NCBI RefSeq assembly: GCF_018873765.1
Contig: NC_057916.1
Span: 26,583,001 to 26,647,000, forward strand
From: Telopea speciosissima
Lineage: Eukaryota; Streptophyta; Magnoliopsida; Proteales; Proteaceae
Direction of reading: 5' to 3'
Length of the DNA stretch: 64,000 nucleotides
Of this stretch, positions 47,601-58,620 are shown piece after piece. Under the pieces are notes generated by a model that was not told the DNA's origin, did not search any database, and saw only the letters and a program-made list of their open reading frames with translations. Each line of letters starts with the position of its first letter. Positions within the stretch are counted from its first letter, which is position 1. A program made the position numbers and the translations under genes.

Positions 47601-50600
47601 GAGAGGAAGGAACTTCAAAATGAGAAGCGTGTTCTTTTGAGATGGATCATCAGTCTGCCAAAAAGAAGACTTTATTAGGCTACCAAAATGCTCAACAATG
47701 AAAAATCAAAAGAGGAAAGAAAGAGCCTAACAAATAAAGTTGACTCTCCACCTGGGGTGGCTTCATTAGTTCCATCGAAACATATTGAGAAACAACAAGA
47801 AGGACAGGTAGAACAAGGTACGCTACAGTATCATGCCAGCCCAACGGTGGATGTCCATCCTGCATGGAGGATTATATTTTGTATGTTAATAATCTGTATT
47901 GGATGCATAAATTTCTGAAACAAAACTTGGCCACTAACTGCCTCTGTCCTCTGTCCTAAAACAACAGATGTTTATATGGGCTAGCGTGTACTTTAAAATG
48001 GAGGACCTTGCTAGACTAACTTGTAGAAACGAATACCTATAACGATGCAGGAAACGAATGGAAATCACAAATAAACAATCATACAACACAACACAACGAT
48101 TTATGTGGTTCGGCAAGATTGCCTCCACGGTGAGATGAGATCTACTTCACTATCAATGAAGAATAGGGTTACAGCCGCTCGTCCTCACGCCTCTCTCAGA
48201 TTACAGAGAATGAACTTGCTACAAAACTATAGCAACATTATATAGGTACAGTTCTACCGAAATACCCATATAACCCTACGGCCCTTTGGAATCAGCCCAG
48301 AAATGCAAGCGATGGAATACAAGACATCATACCCCCAACATAACCCACACACAAAAGGTTAAAATAGTAAAAGAAAGCTCACATTCAACTGTTCACCTTC
48401 TTTCCTTGTTTTCAATGTTATTGTTCGAGATTTTTGATAGATTACTAATGTAGACTAATCCCGAACCAGAAAAATCAAGCAAGAGACTAGTTCTTAACAG
48501 GATTGCAGAACAGGGGAAACAACTAAAATTAGGAGAAACTTTATAACAAAATGCAGTAATCTCAGAATGGATCCAAACTCCAATCCATTACCCTATTCTA
48601 TCAGCAGAATCAGCCTGCAAAGTGTGAGTAAAATGCCTAAATCTGATAACAGAATCAGAAATTTCAGAAGAGTTCTAGTACTATTAGGATTTCAGGTAGC
48701 AGATCTAGAACACTTAGAATCAATCAGAAAGTTCAGAAATGGATAATAGAATTTGACCTATGATCTTGACAGATAGATCACTTAAGCCTCACTTGAAACC
48801 TACAAAGTACTACTGAATCAACAGCAGCAAAATTCAGGAAATCTGAACTGATGAATTCAAATCATGTGCCTGAATGGCTGGCAACATAGATATATATAAG
48901 CTCACAAAATCTAACACCTAACATGACTAAAGATAGCCTAGACCAACTAATAATAAAGCTAGCTACTTAATTGACCAATAAAAGACTTAAAATGACTCAC
49001 TACTCTAACCAGAGCTTCAACTTAAACTAACTAGCAAAGTAAATCCCATATTTCTAACTCCTATGGTCCTACCCATATTATATGGCCCATTAAAGTGGCC
49101 AATTACAATGACAACCCATTGGACCAAAGATGCAACACATAATACCCACCCCAAGGCTTATAACCACTAAAAGAAGCCCACTTTTGTGATTTATCTGCAT
49201 CGAGGATGGGATATGATCATCCAGTGCAAGGACTAATAACAAGGTTGACCTAGCATTATGCCACTGCATAGTGATAAGAAGGTTTCCCAGCCATAGATCA
49301 AAATCTCAGTTGTTTAGCAAAAATTTTCGGTTTCAACACAGGTTGAAACAAAACTTGTGTCGACCCTGCATATATATGTAGTTTCAACTGAAATTTCGAC
49401 TACTACAACATATTTACAACAACGATTTGCTGCATTTAAGTGAGATTTGTTGAAGATTCAAACTTTGAGGTATACCATTTTTCCCTAAAGTTAATTTGTG
49501 CAAAAAATAGGGTAAATATTTAATGGTTGGGATTCAATTTTTTATATGTTAGAATTGTAGGCGGATCTACACCTTCATGGAGTCGGCTTTAATTTTCTGG
49601 TTTAAAATTATTTTTTATTTTTTTGGTTTAAAGTATTAATTTTCTTTAAACAAAAAAAATAAGGTTAATGTACATTGGGGCTCAATTTTATATATGTTCA
49701 GACGTCATTGCCCAATCTATGGCTACATGGTATCTGTTTTTTTTTTTTTAAATAAATAACTAGAAAATTAATTCAAAAATTCGAAAAAATTTCAAAAAAA
49801 AAGGGAAAGATGACCTATTTTTGTTTGAAAAATCATGAAAAAAAAATCTGAAAGTATTATATTTGTATGTATTTTGAATTGAAAATAATGTTTTTTTTTT
49901 TTTTTTTTGTGAATAAATATATTACCAAATTCCAGGAGGGGGTAGGGGAGAGAAAAGGGGGGGGGAGAGATACAAAAGCACAAGCCTCAAGCCATCCTAA
50001 GAAGACGGAGGGGGCTGCAAAAGAGAGCTATCTAAGCCTCAGGAGACAACACTATGCCTATTCCTTGGTGTATCAAAAAAGGACCTATGGGGGATAGAGC
50101 TGAGCTTGTAGGAAATGTCAAAGGAGATGGCTTTCCAAATCAAGTCGAAGGACCAAGAGTTGGAGGTCCATCTCCTAAGAGTCCTCTCCATCCAAATGTG
50201 GTATACAGCGGAGCCAAACACAAGCTTCCCAACAGTGTCACATAGAGAGCAACCTTGGAAGGTCATGTCCATCCAGAGCCATTCTCTATCAAAGGGCAAA
50301 GGTCTCCTGCTACGAGGCCAAATGGACAGAAGGGCTTTTTTCCAGATGGTAGAGGTAAAGGGGCAGGCAAAGAAAAGATGGGCAATGTCCTCAGATCCAT
50401 TCCAACAGAAGATGTAAGAGGGGGAGACAAGGATGTTATGGTAGAGAAGGAAGGCTTGGGTTGGGAGGCAAAGGCTAAGGGTTCTCGAGACCGTGAAAAT
50501 AATGTTTAATATGTTCCATACTTAAATTTTGGTCAATTAGGGTATTATTATTTAAAAAAGTATCAAAATTAGTTTTAATTACAAAAAAATATATATAACA

Positions 50601-53600
50601 ATTAAGTAAAAGTTGGGAAGAGTTTTATTGTTATCATAGGAATTTTAATTGATGTAAAAATTTTAATGATGTGGCATTTTTTGTTGCAATATTGTAAGAA
50701 GATTAAATCATAACTACTCAGGGAGGAGACATAACGTGGAGGCATGGCATACTCATTGAAAAAGATAAAAAGAAGTCAATAATGCAACTACTATGGAAAG
50801 AATTATGGGAGGTGGGGACCACTAGACTGAAGTGGCATTTGGCAAGTGGATACAAGGATGTGGCCAAATGTCTTAGGGTTCCTAGTGAGGTGCAGAAGGC
50901 CATGGCTGCCCTTATGAAGGGAGGAATACAGAGGAGGTTAGATAAGCAGAAGATAAGGGAAGAGTTTAATCAGGCAAAGCTAGAGAGACAGCCAGGAGTA
51001 GGGGATGACTCTGATTCTAACTGTGATGATTACATTCTTATTGGTGTGGAGACAGAGGCAGAGGTAAGACAGATACGACTTGCTAGGGTAGCAAGCCAAG
51101 TTACATGCAAGAGCAGGGTAGGTTAAGAGAGATATGGAAAGGAGTTGGTTACCCTAGAGTAGTTAAACCAGACGCTGATGGTAGTGATTCTTCTAAATGG
51201 GTAGGCTGAAACAAAAGCTGACTGATTGCCTAACGGAGAGCACAAAGTATGAAGGGAGCCCCACCCCCAGTAGATGAAGATATCATTAACAGACTTGAGC
51301 ATGATCTTGCACTTTTCAGGACTCAGAGAATCAGACAGAGAAAGCTAAAGCATGTGTGTTCTGATTGGAAGGGTAAAGTGGGCGACATCGTGTAGTTCTT
51401 TTACCACAATATTTCAAGACATGCTATCGACGGACCCTACTATCAGAATATGTTTGACACTATAGGAGAAGGTAGGGGGAACGACTGAAGGGGCCCACAG
51501 CTTACAAGCTTATGAATGTGTATTTTCTCTAGCAAAGAAAGGAGTTAGAAGAGTATATAGAGACCCTTAAGGAAAAATGGTTAGAGTATAGTGTCACTGT
51601 TACGTGTGATGGTTGGATTGGACTCATTAGACAGTTGTTCATCAACTTCATGGTATACTATGATGGTAGGCTTGTGTTCCTCAAGTCAGTGGGTGCATCC
51701 AAGGAAATGAAGGATGCAAAATATATATACAAGTTGTCAAAGGAGTTGATCCAAATCCAAGTGGTGGCGGATGATGAGCACATTTATGTGTGAAATCTTA
51801 CGGCCATAAAGCATGCATTTTTATACTTGGAACGGAACTACTCAAGGTTTTTGTTTGTGTTTTCAGGTTTTAGGTGAATTCTTGTGAAAATGGAGCAAAT
51901 GATGCTAAGGATCCATTTTTAAGCTATTTAGTGGTGTTTGGCAATAGCCAGAAGCGCCCAGGAGTCGAGAAAATCAAGTTTGGATTGAGCACTGAAAGAA
52001 TCACGCCAATTAGTCAAATTTGAGTGTGATTACAGTGGGCCCCTTAGCATAATTTTGAGGTGTTAATAGTATGGATGCGTAGCCCATCAAGTCAGCTTCG
52101 CAACGGTTCAAACGGCATTTGATTTCGAGTTAAAACGAAGAAGTTACGGCCATTTCCGTAACGATGCGCGAAAATGGCATGCCACTGTTTTCAATTTTTA
52201 TGACAGGGGTTTGTTTGTAATTATTAAAAATTGACCGGGGACAAAGTAAAATGGAAGTTCGGATTCGAGGGGCTTTAGTGCAATTATCAGAAGTTATCTT
52301 TCTTGTTAGCCGAAAGATTTCATTTGGAAGGCTCTGGAGCAGTCCAACTTCAACTTGAGATATCTTGGGCTCCCGAACTCCAAATTGGACGAAATTTGGG
52401 TCTATTTTGGGTGATTTTTTGCAAGGAATGCAATAGTGAGGCCTATATAAGCACCCCATGCTCCACATTTTTTGAAGGACAGAATGGGTATTTTATTTGT
52501 TGAGTGGAAGCCTAGTAATCACTTTCTCTCTCCTCCAACTTTCCAAGGGCACTTTTGGAATTTTACTATGGATACATTTCTTTTGAAAAATATTCTCTCA
52601 TCCATGGAAGGTTGAAAAGTCAAAGATGCCTTGATCTCATTGCTTGGAGAAGACACCTACAAAGAAAAGAAAGCACAAGTTTAGAATTAGAAAGTTACTT
52701 TTTGAAAAATAGAAGGTTTATGTAGCTAGGATTTTTATCTCTCTTAGTTTCTATTTTTCTCTTTTTTCTTAGGATTCAAGTAATGTAAAGAAGGAAGGAG
52801 AAATATTCTCTTCTCTTAGGGAATATTTCTCCTACCTCTTCTCTCTTCCCTCTTCCCCCTTCTCCTCTTCCCCTCTTCCCCCTATAAATACCCCTTGCCC
52901 TTTGGGTTGTAACTAGTTAATTTTTAGTTAGTTCTAGTTCAGTTTTTAAGTTAGTTTTAATTCAGTTTTTAGTTCAATTTATTAATGAAATTTCCTCTTT
53001 TCTTCTTCTAGTTTTTGGCTTTCTAAGTTCTAGTTTGATTTCATGCTTTCAATTCCATGGTTGCAATGCTTTTGATTCATGCTTTAATTTTATGTCTTCA
53101 ATATGGTTGTAATAATTCTAGTTTAGTTTCAAGCTTTCTAGTCTAAGTTCCTAAGTTGATGACAAGACTTGGAGATTTAGAAGAGGAAGCCATGCAAGGT
53201 TTGTTCAAGTATTCAAGCTCTTTAATTACATTCATACAAGCAATTTCAGTCCGGTTCAAGCACATCCAGGTTTTTACTCTCTAAACTCTTAAACTCATTC
53301 TCCCTCTCTTCTATCTCATTCTCTCTTCTTCTATATCATTCTCCTTCTTCTTCGTTTTTTTTTTTTATGTGGTTGTGGTGTGTGGCTGCAATCTATCCCT
53401 TCCAATCTGCGTTAGTTTGATAGGTTAGATGGATATGTATTAGGATGCCAATTTAATTCATGTCAATTTAATTCGTTAGATGCTTGTGAGTTAGGACGCG
53501 TTAATTTGTTAGTTTAATTAGTTTAATTTAACACTTTAATTTGGTTCACTTTGCATTACTTTAAAGTGAGTAAAATAGGGTGGCGTATATCTCCTTGAGT

Positions 53601-56600
53601 TCGACCCGTAGCTACAATTGATCCGTACGCTTGTGGTTATTATTTTGTGCAAACAGCGGACAACAGTAGTAACTTCAAGGAGGGTAGAGAGACTACTGAA
53701 CAACATCAAGTACCACCTATTTTGAACCTCAAGTGTGGCCCACTGTATTGACCTCATGCTGAAGGACATGGGAAAGAAGTCATTGGTACGAAGTGTGGTC
53801 GAGACTCAAGAGGGCAAGACAAGTGACCATATTTGTGTACAATGATGGAAATGCCCTACAAATGTTGAGGACTAAGTGTGATGGGGATTTGGTTAGGCCG
53901 GGCAATACTCGATCGCCACAAACTACATTACCCTAAAGAACTTTAAGGCAAAGAAGGCAGGTTTCAAATCTATTTTCGATTCATATAAGTGGTTTAGTTG
54001 GAGGGAGTCGGGTTCACTACAGGGTAGGGCAGCGCATGAGACCATATCTGGTGACCAGTTTTGGCACGACCTGAAGGTCGTTATATTACTTGATCCAATG
54101 AAGGTCTTGAGGATGGTTGACTCTGAGAAGAAGCCTACTCTATCACAATTGTATGCTACAGTGGAGATGATGAAGGACCACATGATAACAACAATACCAC
54201 GTGGTGGCACGAGCTACATTCAGATAGGGAAAGATCGGTAGGAGAAACAACTTATGCATCCACTGCATAAGGCTGGTGAGTTTTTCTTTTATACTACCTT
54301 AGTCAAATTACTATCTATTTACAACATCATAAGCATTGACAAGTTCTTCATGTCATTTCCAGCCTACTATCTTAATCCCAAGTACCAATAAAAGCACAGA
54401 CTTGGGATGGATTAAGACTTGATTGATGTAGTGCAAGATATGGTGGCCAAGCTGAATTCTAACCCAAATATACAATCGGCCTCCAATAGTGAGGCAAACT
54501 TGTAGTTTCTTACGTATTTCTAATCAATGAAATTACTCGAATTGGTATTGATTTTAAATTACCAATGTTTGAAATGGACATAGATGAAGACCTTTGGGAT
54601 GCACTTGGGACTTTCCGTCATGCAGCTGCAGAGTCCAGTTGGGACCATAGTAAGCAAAAACAGAAACGGAAGGTACAGGTTCCCACTGTCGCACACCGTC
54701 GTCGACCAATGGTGGAGATGATGACGATGGCGATGACGGTTGTGCTGGTGGTGGTGATAGATATGCATCCCTTCAAGAGGAGTACAACCAAGCGAAGGTG
54801 GAGCCAGAGCCTATCCAATTCACAAGAGAGACTCAGTTTGATCACGCTACATATGATGCTGATCATGGTGCATGTACCCCCACAAGTACAGGTTATTTTA
54901 GAGGCCTGTGCCACAGGTTTAGAGCAGATGAAGAGAATGACAGCATTGACATGGAGATAGATGTTTCCTACTTGATTGGCATACTAGAAGGCCTCAGTTT
55001 GGAAGGGTGTAGTGGATATGGTGGGTATGGACACACAAGACATCCAGTGTTGGGTATGGTAGCTATGATTAGTATACTTCTTCATCATCTTCATTCCCCA
55101 CTACTCATGATGGTTGGTCACAGGGTGTGTCATCTTTTGTGGATAGCATCTTCTCATACCCAAGCCCCTACCAACCAAATCAGCCCAGTCCACCAAGCAA
55201 CTACAATGGATCCACATTTGCATCATCTTCTCGCCCGGTGATCCATATCCTAGGTTGGGGTACCTAGAGTATGTTGATGATCAGACCTATTAGGCTGACG
55301 TGATGGACTTTGGGCGTTTCTTCAAACATAGCATGACATACCATTCTTTTGTGATAGAGAGAGGAACGGTTTCGTCGGCGGCAGCAATCTTCCTCATCTT
55401 TTGAGCCTTCCCGGAACTATATGCGGTACTGACATAGAGATGGCTTCATAGGGTCTTTTGAGTTTCATCTTTGGTTGTACACTTACAGTTGTAACACTTG
55501 CACACTTGTATTAATAACACTTTGACATTTTGTAATATTAAATGGTTTTTCTTCATTTGTAATGCATATTGTAGTTGTTCTATTACTAAATTATGTGTAG
55601 CATAGGCTATATTTGAGAAAGCATACAGCAAGGTACGTCGCACACTAACAACAAAGGGCGTACCCAGTGCACGAGGCTCCCGCTACTGCGGGGTCTGGGG
55701 AGGGTCATAATGTACGCATTTTGGGTGTGTGTTTTAACAATCTAAAGGTTCCATTATGTTTAGAGATGCTTAATTAGGGGTTTCCCTGAAGTTTTGGGCC
55801 AAAATATGGCCATTTGACCACCGAAATGCCCTATCAAATCCATCAACCGAAACATGCAGGGTTTCGGCCAGGTTTCCCATCTCTTAGCATTATAGAGATG
55901 TGCTACACAATTAATAGTTTAAGTTAATATAGTCTGCCTGATCCTAAACTGGCATAAGACAGTCATGATGAAGGTAATGAAAGATGGTGACAGAAATAAT
56001 TAAATGTTAGGCATCTATAGATTGGAGCAGAAAACAAAGTTAGGTTTTTGTATCTAAAGAACAGAAGGTTTTATTACCACAAATGGAATAAGCCAGGAAA
56101 TGCCAGAACCATTTTGTCGAGCAGCAATTGTGGTGGGGCCTCCCAAAGATGGAATCCAAAAGAAACCTTCCGTCAGCAATCCCTTAAACAAAGAATTTCT
56201 AAATCAGTTGCCTCTGTTTTACCAGTACATATATCATATCTGATTATAAAACACCTTCCAAATACTGCAAAATTAACCATTTGTTTACCTCATTTGCTAC
56301 ATTTGAAAGAGCTTGGTATAAACCAATCCAAACTGGTATTGTAGCTAAAGTTGGCAAACACCCTGTTCAGCCATAACAGATAGTAAAGAGATATCAACAA
56401 CTATCAGTAGTACAATAGAACCAAGAGTACGTACAGTAAATGGAGTAAGAAGACAGACAATAGCCACATGTCCTTGAGATGGAAATGAAAGTAAGATAAA
56501 CCAGGGCAAAAATCCTAGAGAGAGTGAGGAACAATATTGATGAGAAATTACTGATCACCATCAAAATCTGCAAGAAATAAGTAATATAAAGCCGAAGTTT

Positions 56601-57712
56601 ATGACAGCAGTGGCAAATATGGACTAATCCATGTTCAACCCAGAGCAAATCCCAATTTTGGGCAATGACGTATCTGTGTGCAAGCTAGTTTGGGTTGATT
56701 ATGACCTGCAATTGACCTCCTCTGACAATTAATGTCACCAAATCAGTGCTGTTGAGTTTAATTTATGCCAAAAACATGTTTCTTTTTTTTCTTTCTTTTT
56801 TTTAAGATTTGAAATATATACCTAAGAGTTGTAACTCAAAGCTCATACCAACTAAACTAACTTAATCTATCATTATTAAATTTCAATATCTTTAAATTGG
56901 ACAAAGAACATTTAGAAGTACGAATTGAAATCCAAAACCCCAACTTTTAGTTCCAACATGACATAATGGTCTGAACCCAAATTTTGGACATGTTGCGGGA
57001 ATGGAAGCTGAATCATAACATCTCAAACAAGTTGAACATAAATATTTCTTCCTGTCAGGCTTTCTGGTGACTGGTGACTGGGACTTGTTGAAGAAAATTG
57101 TTAGTTGCAATATATCTCATCCACAAACAATCCGTTGAGGGTGTCAATGACATGAATAAATTTATTTACACCTCAACTTCTACTTTTTGCTTGCCTTAAT
57201 GGATTTCTTTTGGGGATTACATTCACTCTACAAGGATATGAAGGGGACTTTGAAGGCCTTGCTAATTTACCATTAAAGTCACTACAACACATGGATGTTG
57301 AAAGATCTTCACCAGTGGCTCCGATTTTGAAGGCATAAGCTCCTCTATCTATGGATGGAAAAATTCAAGTACTTGTGTTATGCTAGGAGCAAGTAGTAAC
57401 CCCAAGTGTATAACTTTATATTCAAAATTTGGTTGTCCAAGTTTCTTTGCCTCCTCCCACACTGCTTAAAATTCTGTCCAAAATTAATCACAGACCCATT
57501 CCGGCAAATGTTCAAGCATTTGTTTTTGGGTACTTTTGATGCTAAAGTCCAAACTACAAACACATGAACTACTGATCCATATAGGACAGCATTAATTACC
57601 AATAACAATCTCTCTCCTATAGAAAAGAAATGAAGATAAGGCAAGACACACCTGCCAATGGGTTAACCCCAGCTTTCGTATAGAGGCGTGAAGTCTCAAG
57701 TTGTATTCTTTC
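44623..57712 (-). CDS. ALB3: ALBINO3, thylakoid membrane insertase (C-terminal eight exons)
   Basis: Exons: 57652-57712, 56289-56362, 56078-56182, 47752-47859, 47551-47654, 46647-46796, 46447-46573 and 44623-44730. All junctions are GT-AG and in phase, giving 279 codons including TAA. Recognisable YidC/Oxa1/Alb3 segments in order: ERIQLETSRLYTKAGVNPLAG, PVWIGLYQALSNVANE, EGFFWIPSLGGPT, DGHPPLGW, LPVLLVVSQY, FLPLMIGYFSLSVPSGLSIYW, FTNNVLSTAQQVW. The soluble tail is Glu/Lys-rich and ends GKRSKRKRTV, the basic motif that recruits the cpSRP43 chaperone. ALB3 inserts light-harvesting chlorophyll proteins into the thylakoid with cpSRP and helps assemble photosystems. The transit peptide, first membrane span and its conserved Arg lie on exons to the right of the window. 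No defect is seen in the visible exons. The 8.2 kb third intron is transposon-filled. Confidence 0.96.
44731..45985. other. ALB3 last intron, left part
   Basis: No gene or clear transposon ends are seen apart from the SINE that follows. Frames in 45430-45669 are chance. Confidence 0.4.
45986..46220 (-). mobile_element. tRNA-derived SINE in the ALB3 last intron
   Basis: The minus-strand head reads GGGGCAGCGCAGTTGGC (A box) and GAGTTCGACTC (B box) with tRNA-like spacing, followed by a body and an A-rich tail (T-rich 45986-45997 on the plus strand). ATGGAGTTTT is repeated at 45976-45985 and 46221-46230 as the target duplication. Head, tail and duplication together identify a SINE of about 235 bp. 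The frame crossing it has no coding meaning. Confidence 0.85.
46930..47065. repeat. MITE-like hairpin in an ALB3 intron
   Basis: AAGAGCACGCGGTGCGTGG at the left and CGTGCGCTGCACACG plus GTTCTTTCTC at the right are partly complementary, and GCCCAGACACAGGG pairs with CCCTGTGTATGGGC. The ends are degenerate and no clear target duplication is seen. Perhaps related to 38771-38932. Confidence 0.5.
47860..49893. other. ALB3 third intron, left part
   Basis: Contains 48060-48350, which reads like a dispersed plant repeat (CGATTTATGTGGTTCGGC, CCTCCACGG...), and 48420-49150, AAC-rich DNA of unknown nature. 49300-49560 has GTTTCAAC/GTTGAAAC words resembling hAT sub-terminal DNA. No host gene. Confidence 0.45.
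49894..50493 (-). mobile_element. LINE, 5'-truncated, with zf-RVT-type C-terminus
   Basis: Minus-strand non-LTR element: a poly-A tail (T run 49891-49908) preceded by a C-terminal ORF2 segment with IFCWNGSEDIAHLFFACPF near 50400-50345 and WMDMTFQGCSLCD near 50260. This is the Cys/His-rich zf-RVT region of plant L1-type LINEs. The perfect 14 bp duplication TGAAAATAATGTTT lies at 49880-49893 and 50494-50507. About 600 bp remain; it is dead on arrival by 5' truncation and appears fairly young. Confidence 0.9.
50700..55440 (+). mobile_element. Decayed hAT transposon in the ALB3 third intron
   Basis: Remnants of an Ac/hAT transposase in order: BED zinc-finger segment (TTRLKWHLASGYKDVAKC, near 50820-50880), DUF659-type segment (VTVTCDGWIGL near 51600 and NFMVYYDGRLVFLKSVGASK near 51650-51710), a middle segment after 53650 (NSSNFKEGRETTEQ), SQLYATVEMMKD near 54140-54180, and the YYLNPKYQ segment near 54390. 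The reading frame has many stops and shifts, so it is inactive. A solo LTR (51791-53654) interrupts it. Terminal inverted repeats were not found; GTTTC-rich sub-terminal-like DNA at 49300-49560 and 55780-55890 may mark wider limits. Confidence 0.8.
51791..53654 (+). mobile_element. Solo LTR (Ty3/gypsy-like) inside the hAT transposon
   Basis: About 1.86 kb of non-coding DNA beginning TGAAATCTTACGG and ending TTTTGTGCAAACA, inserted between two adjacent hAT transposase segments. It carries a TATA-like CTATAAATACC near 52881, pyrimidine tracts before it and the AGTTCGACCCGTAGCTAC motif near its right end. No internal retroviral domains are seen. Target duplication is not resolved, so the edges are good to a few bases only. 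Confidence 0.7.
55655..55725. repeat. Dispersed repeat, copy 1
   Basis: CCAGTGCACGAGGCTCCCGC followed by TACTGCGGGGTCTGGGGAGG, then GTCATAATGTACGC. The same core recurs in reverse orientation at 59025-59083. I recognise it as a word widely dispersed in plant genomes, but its element class is uncertain. Confidence 0.55.
56363..57651. other. ALB3 second visible intron
   Basis: 1.3 kb, with no gene, RNA or clear transposon recognised. Confidence 0.45.
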
Positions 57713-58620
57713 CTGACAGTAACATAACAGTGACAACGAAATAATAAGCTCCAAATTGCATGCCCAGGAACGAAAATATTTTCAACACACTTTAATCTTC
57801 AATATTCATTTTATATGCCGCAGACAGAATAAGAATGCAATGCAAAATAGAAAATTAAAAGTCACAATGTGCAAAGGGCAAGGTCAAATTTTAGCATCTG
57901 TACCCTAAAAATGAAATATTATGATGGCCATGATTACGAACAGAAAGGTTATTTATTCATGCTTTCCAAATTCCTCATGTGAGATGAGCAGAATACCGAC
58001 ATTTCGGCGAAATTTCGCCAAAACAGTGTATTTTTTCCCATGAGTTTTGCTTGGCCATTTCGGAGGGCAAATGGCTGAATGACCGAAATGAGCTAAATAC
58101 CAAAATGAAATGACCGAAATTTCGGCGAACCAGTGCTGATTTCGTTTTGCCTCATGTTTCGTCTCGGACATGTTGAAATTAGCGAAATTTCGAACTATGC
58201 ACTTTTCAACCTATTTGATACACCAAATTAAAAGGTTACTGGTAGAGATCAGCCATTGAAATGTAGCCAATATAGCTTAAAAAGGCCGTTTTGTCAAATC
58301 CAACCCATGGCAACAATGAAGGTACTCAAGTGGGGCCACGTGGCACCATAGCTCAGTCCAATGACAGTGCCATGTTAAAAAGGATGTTTCTCTAATAACC
58401 TTTTTAATTGGAAGGGGTGGTTCAAATAGCTGGATCACCCTTCACCCAGCTTGTCAGCATCAAATGATATAATATCTATTTTTGAGTCACTTGGGATATT
58501 TTTGGAAATTCAATTACTATTTTTTGGGTCCAGTTCAAGTTTAATGATGCAAGAGCATTGAGAATATATATCAATTCTCATGAGTAGAGTTGAAGCTCTT
58601 CAGCTTCTAAGAGCCTTTCT
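57713..58620. other. Upstream intron DNA of ALB3
   Basis: No exon is recognised. 57990-58200 is rich in CGAAATTTCG words (ATTTCGGCGAAATTTC), like the edges of the hAT region at 55800-55890, and is probably transposon-derived. Confidence 0.4.

Noticed and set aside
50115-50509. Plus-strand frames of 84-100 codons
   Set aside because: They are antisense shadows of the LINE ORF2 segment at 49894-50493.
54565-55241. Two overlapping frames of 131 and 147 codons that could pass as hypothetical genes
   Set aside because: They lie in the C-terminal part of the decayed hAT transposase and shift frame relative to it.
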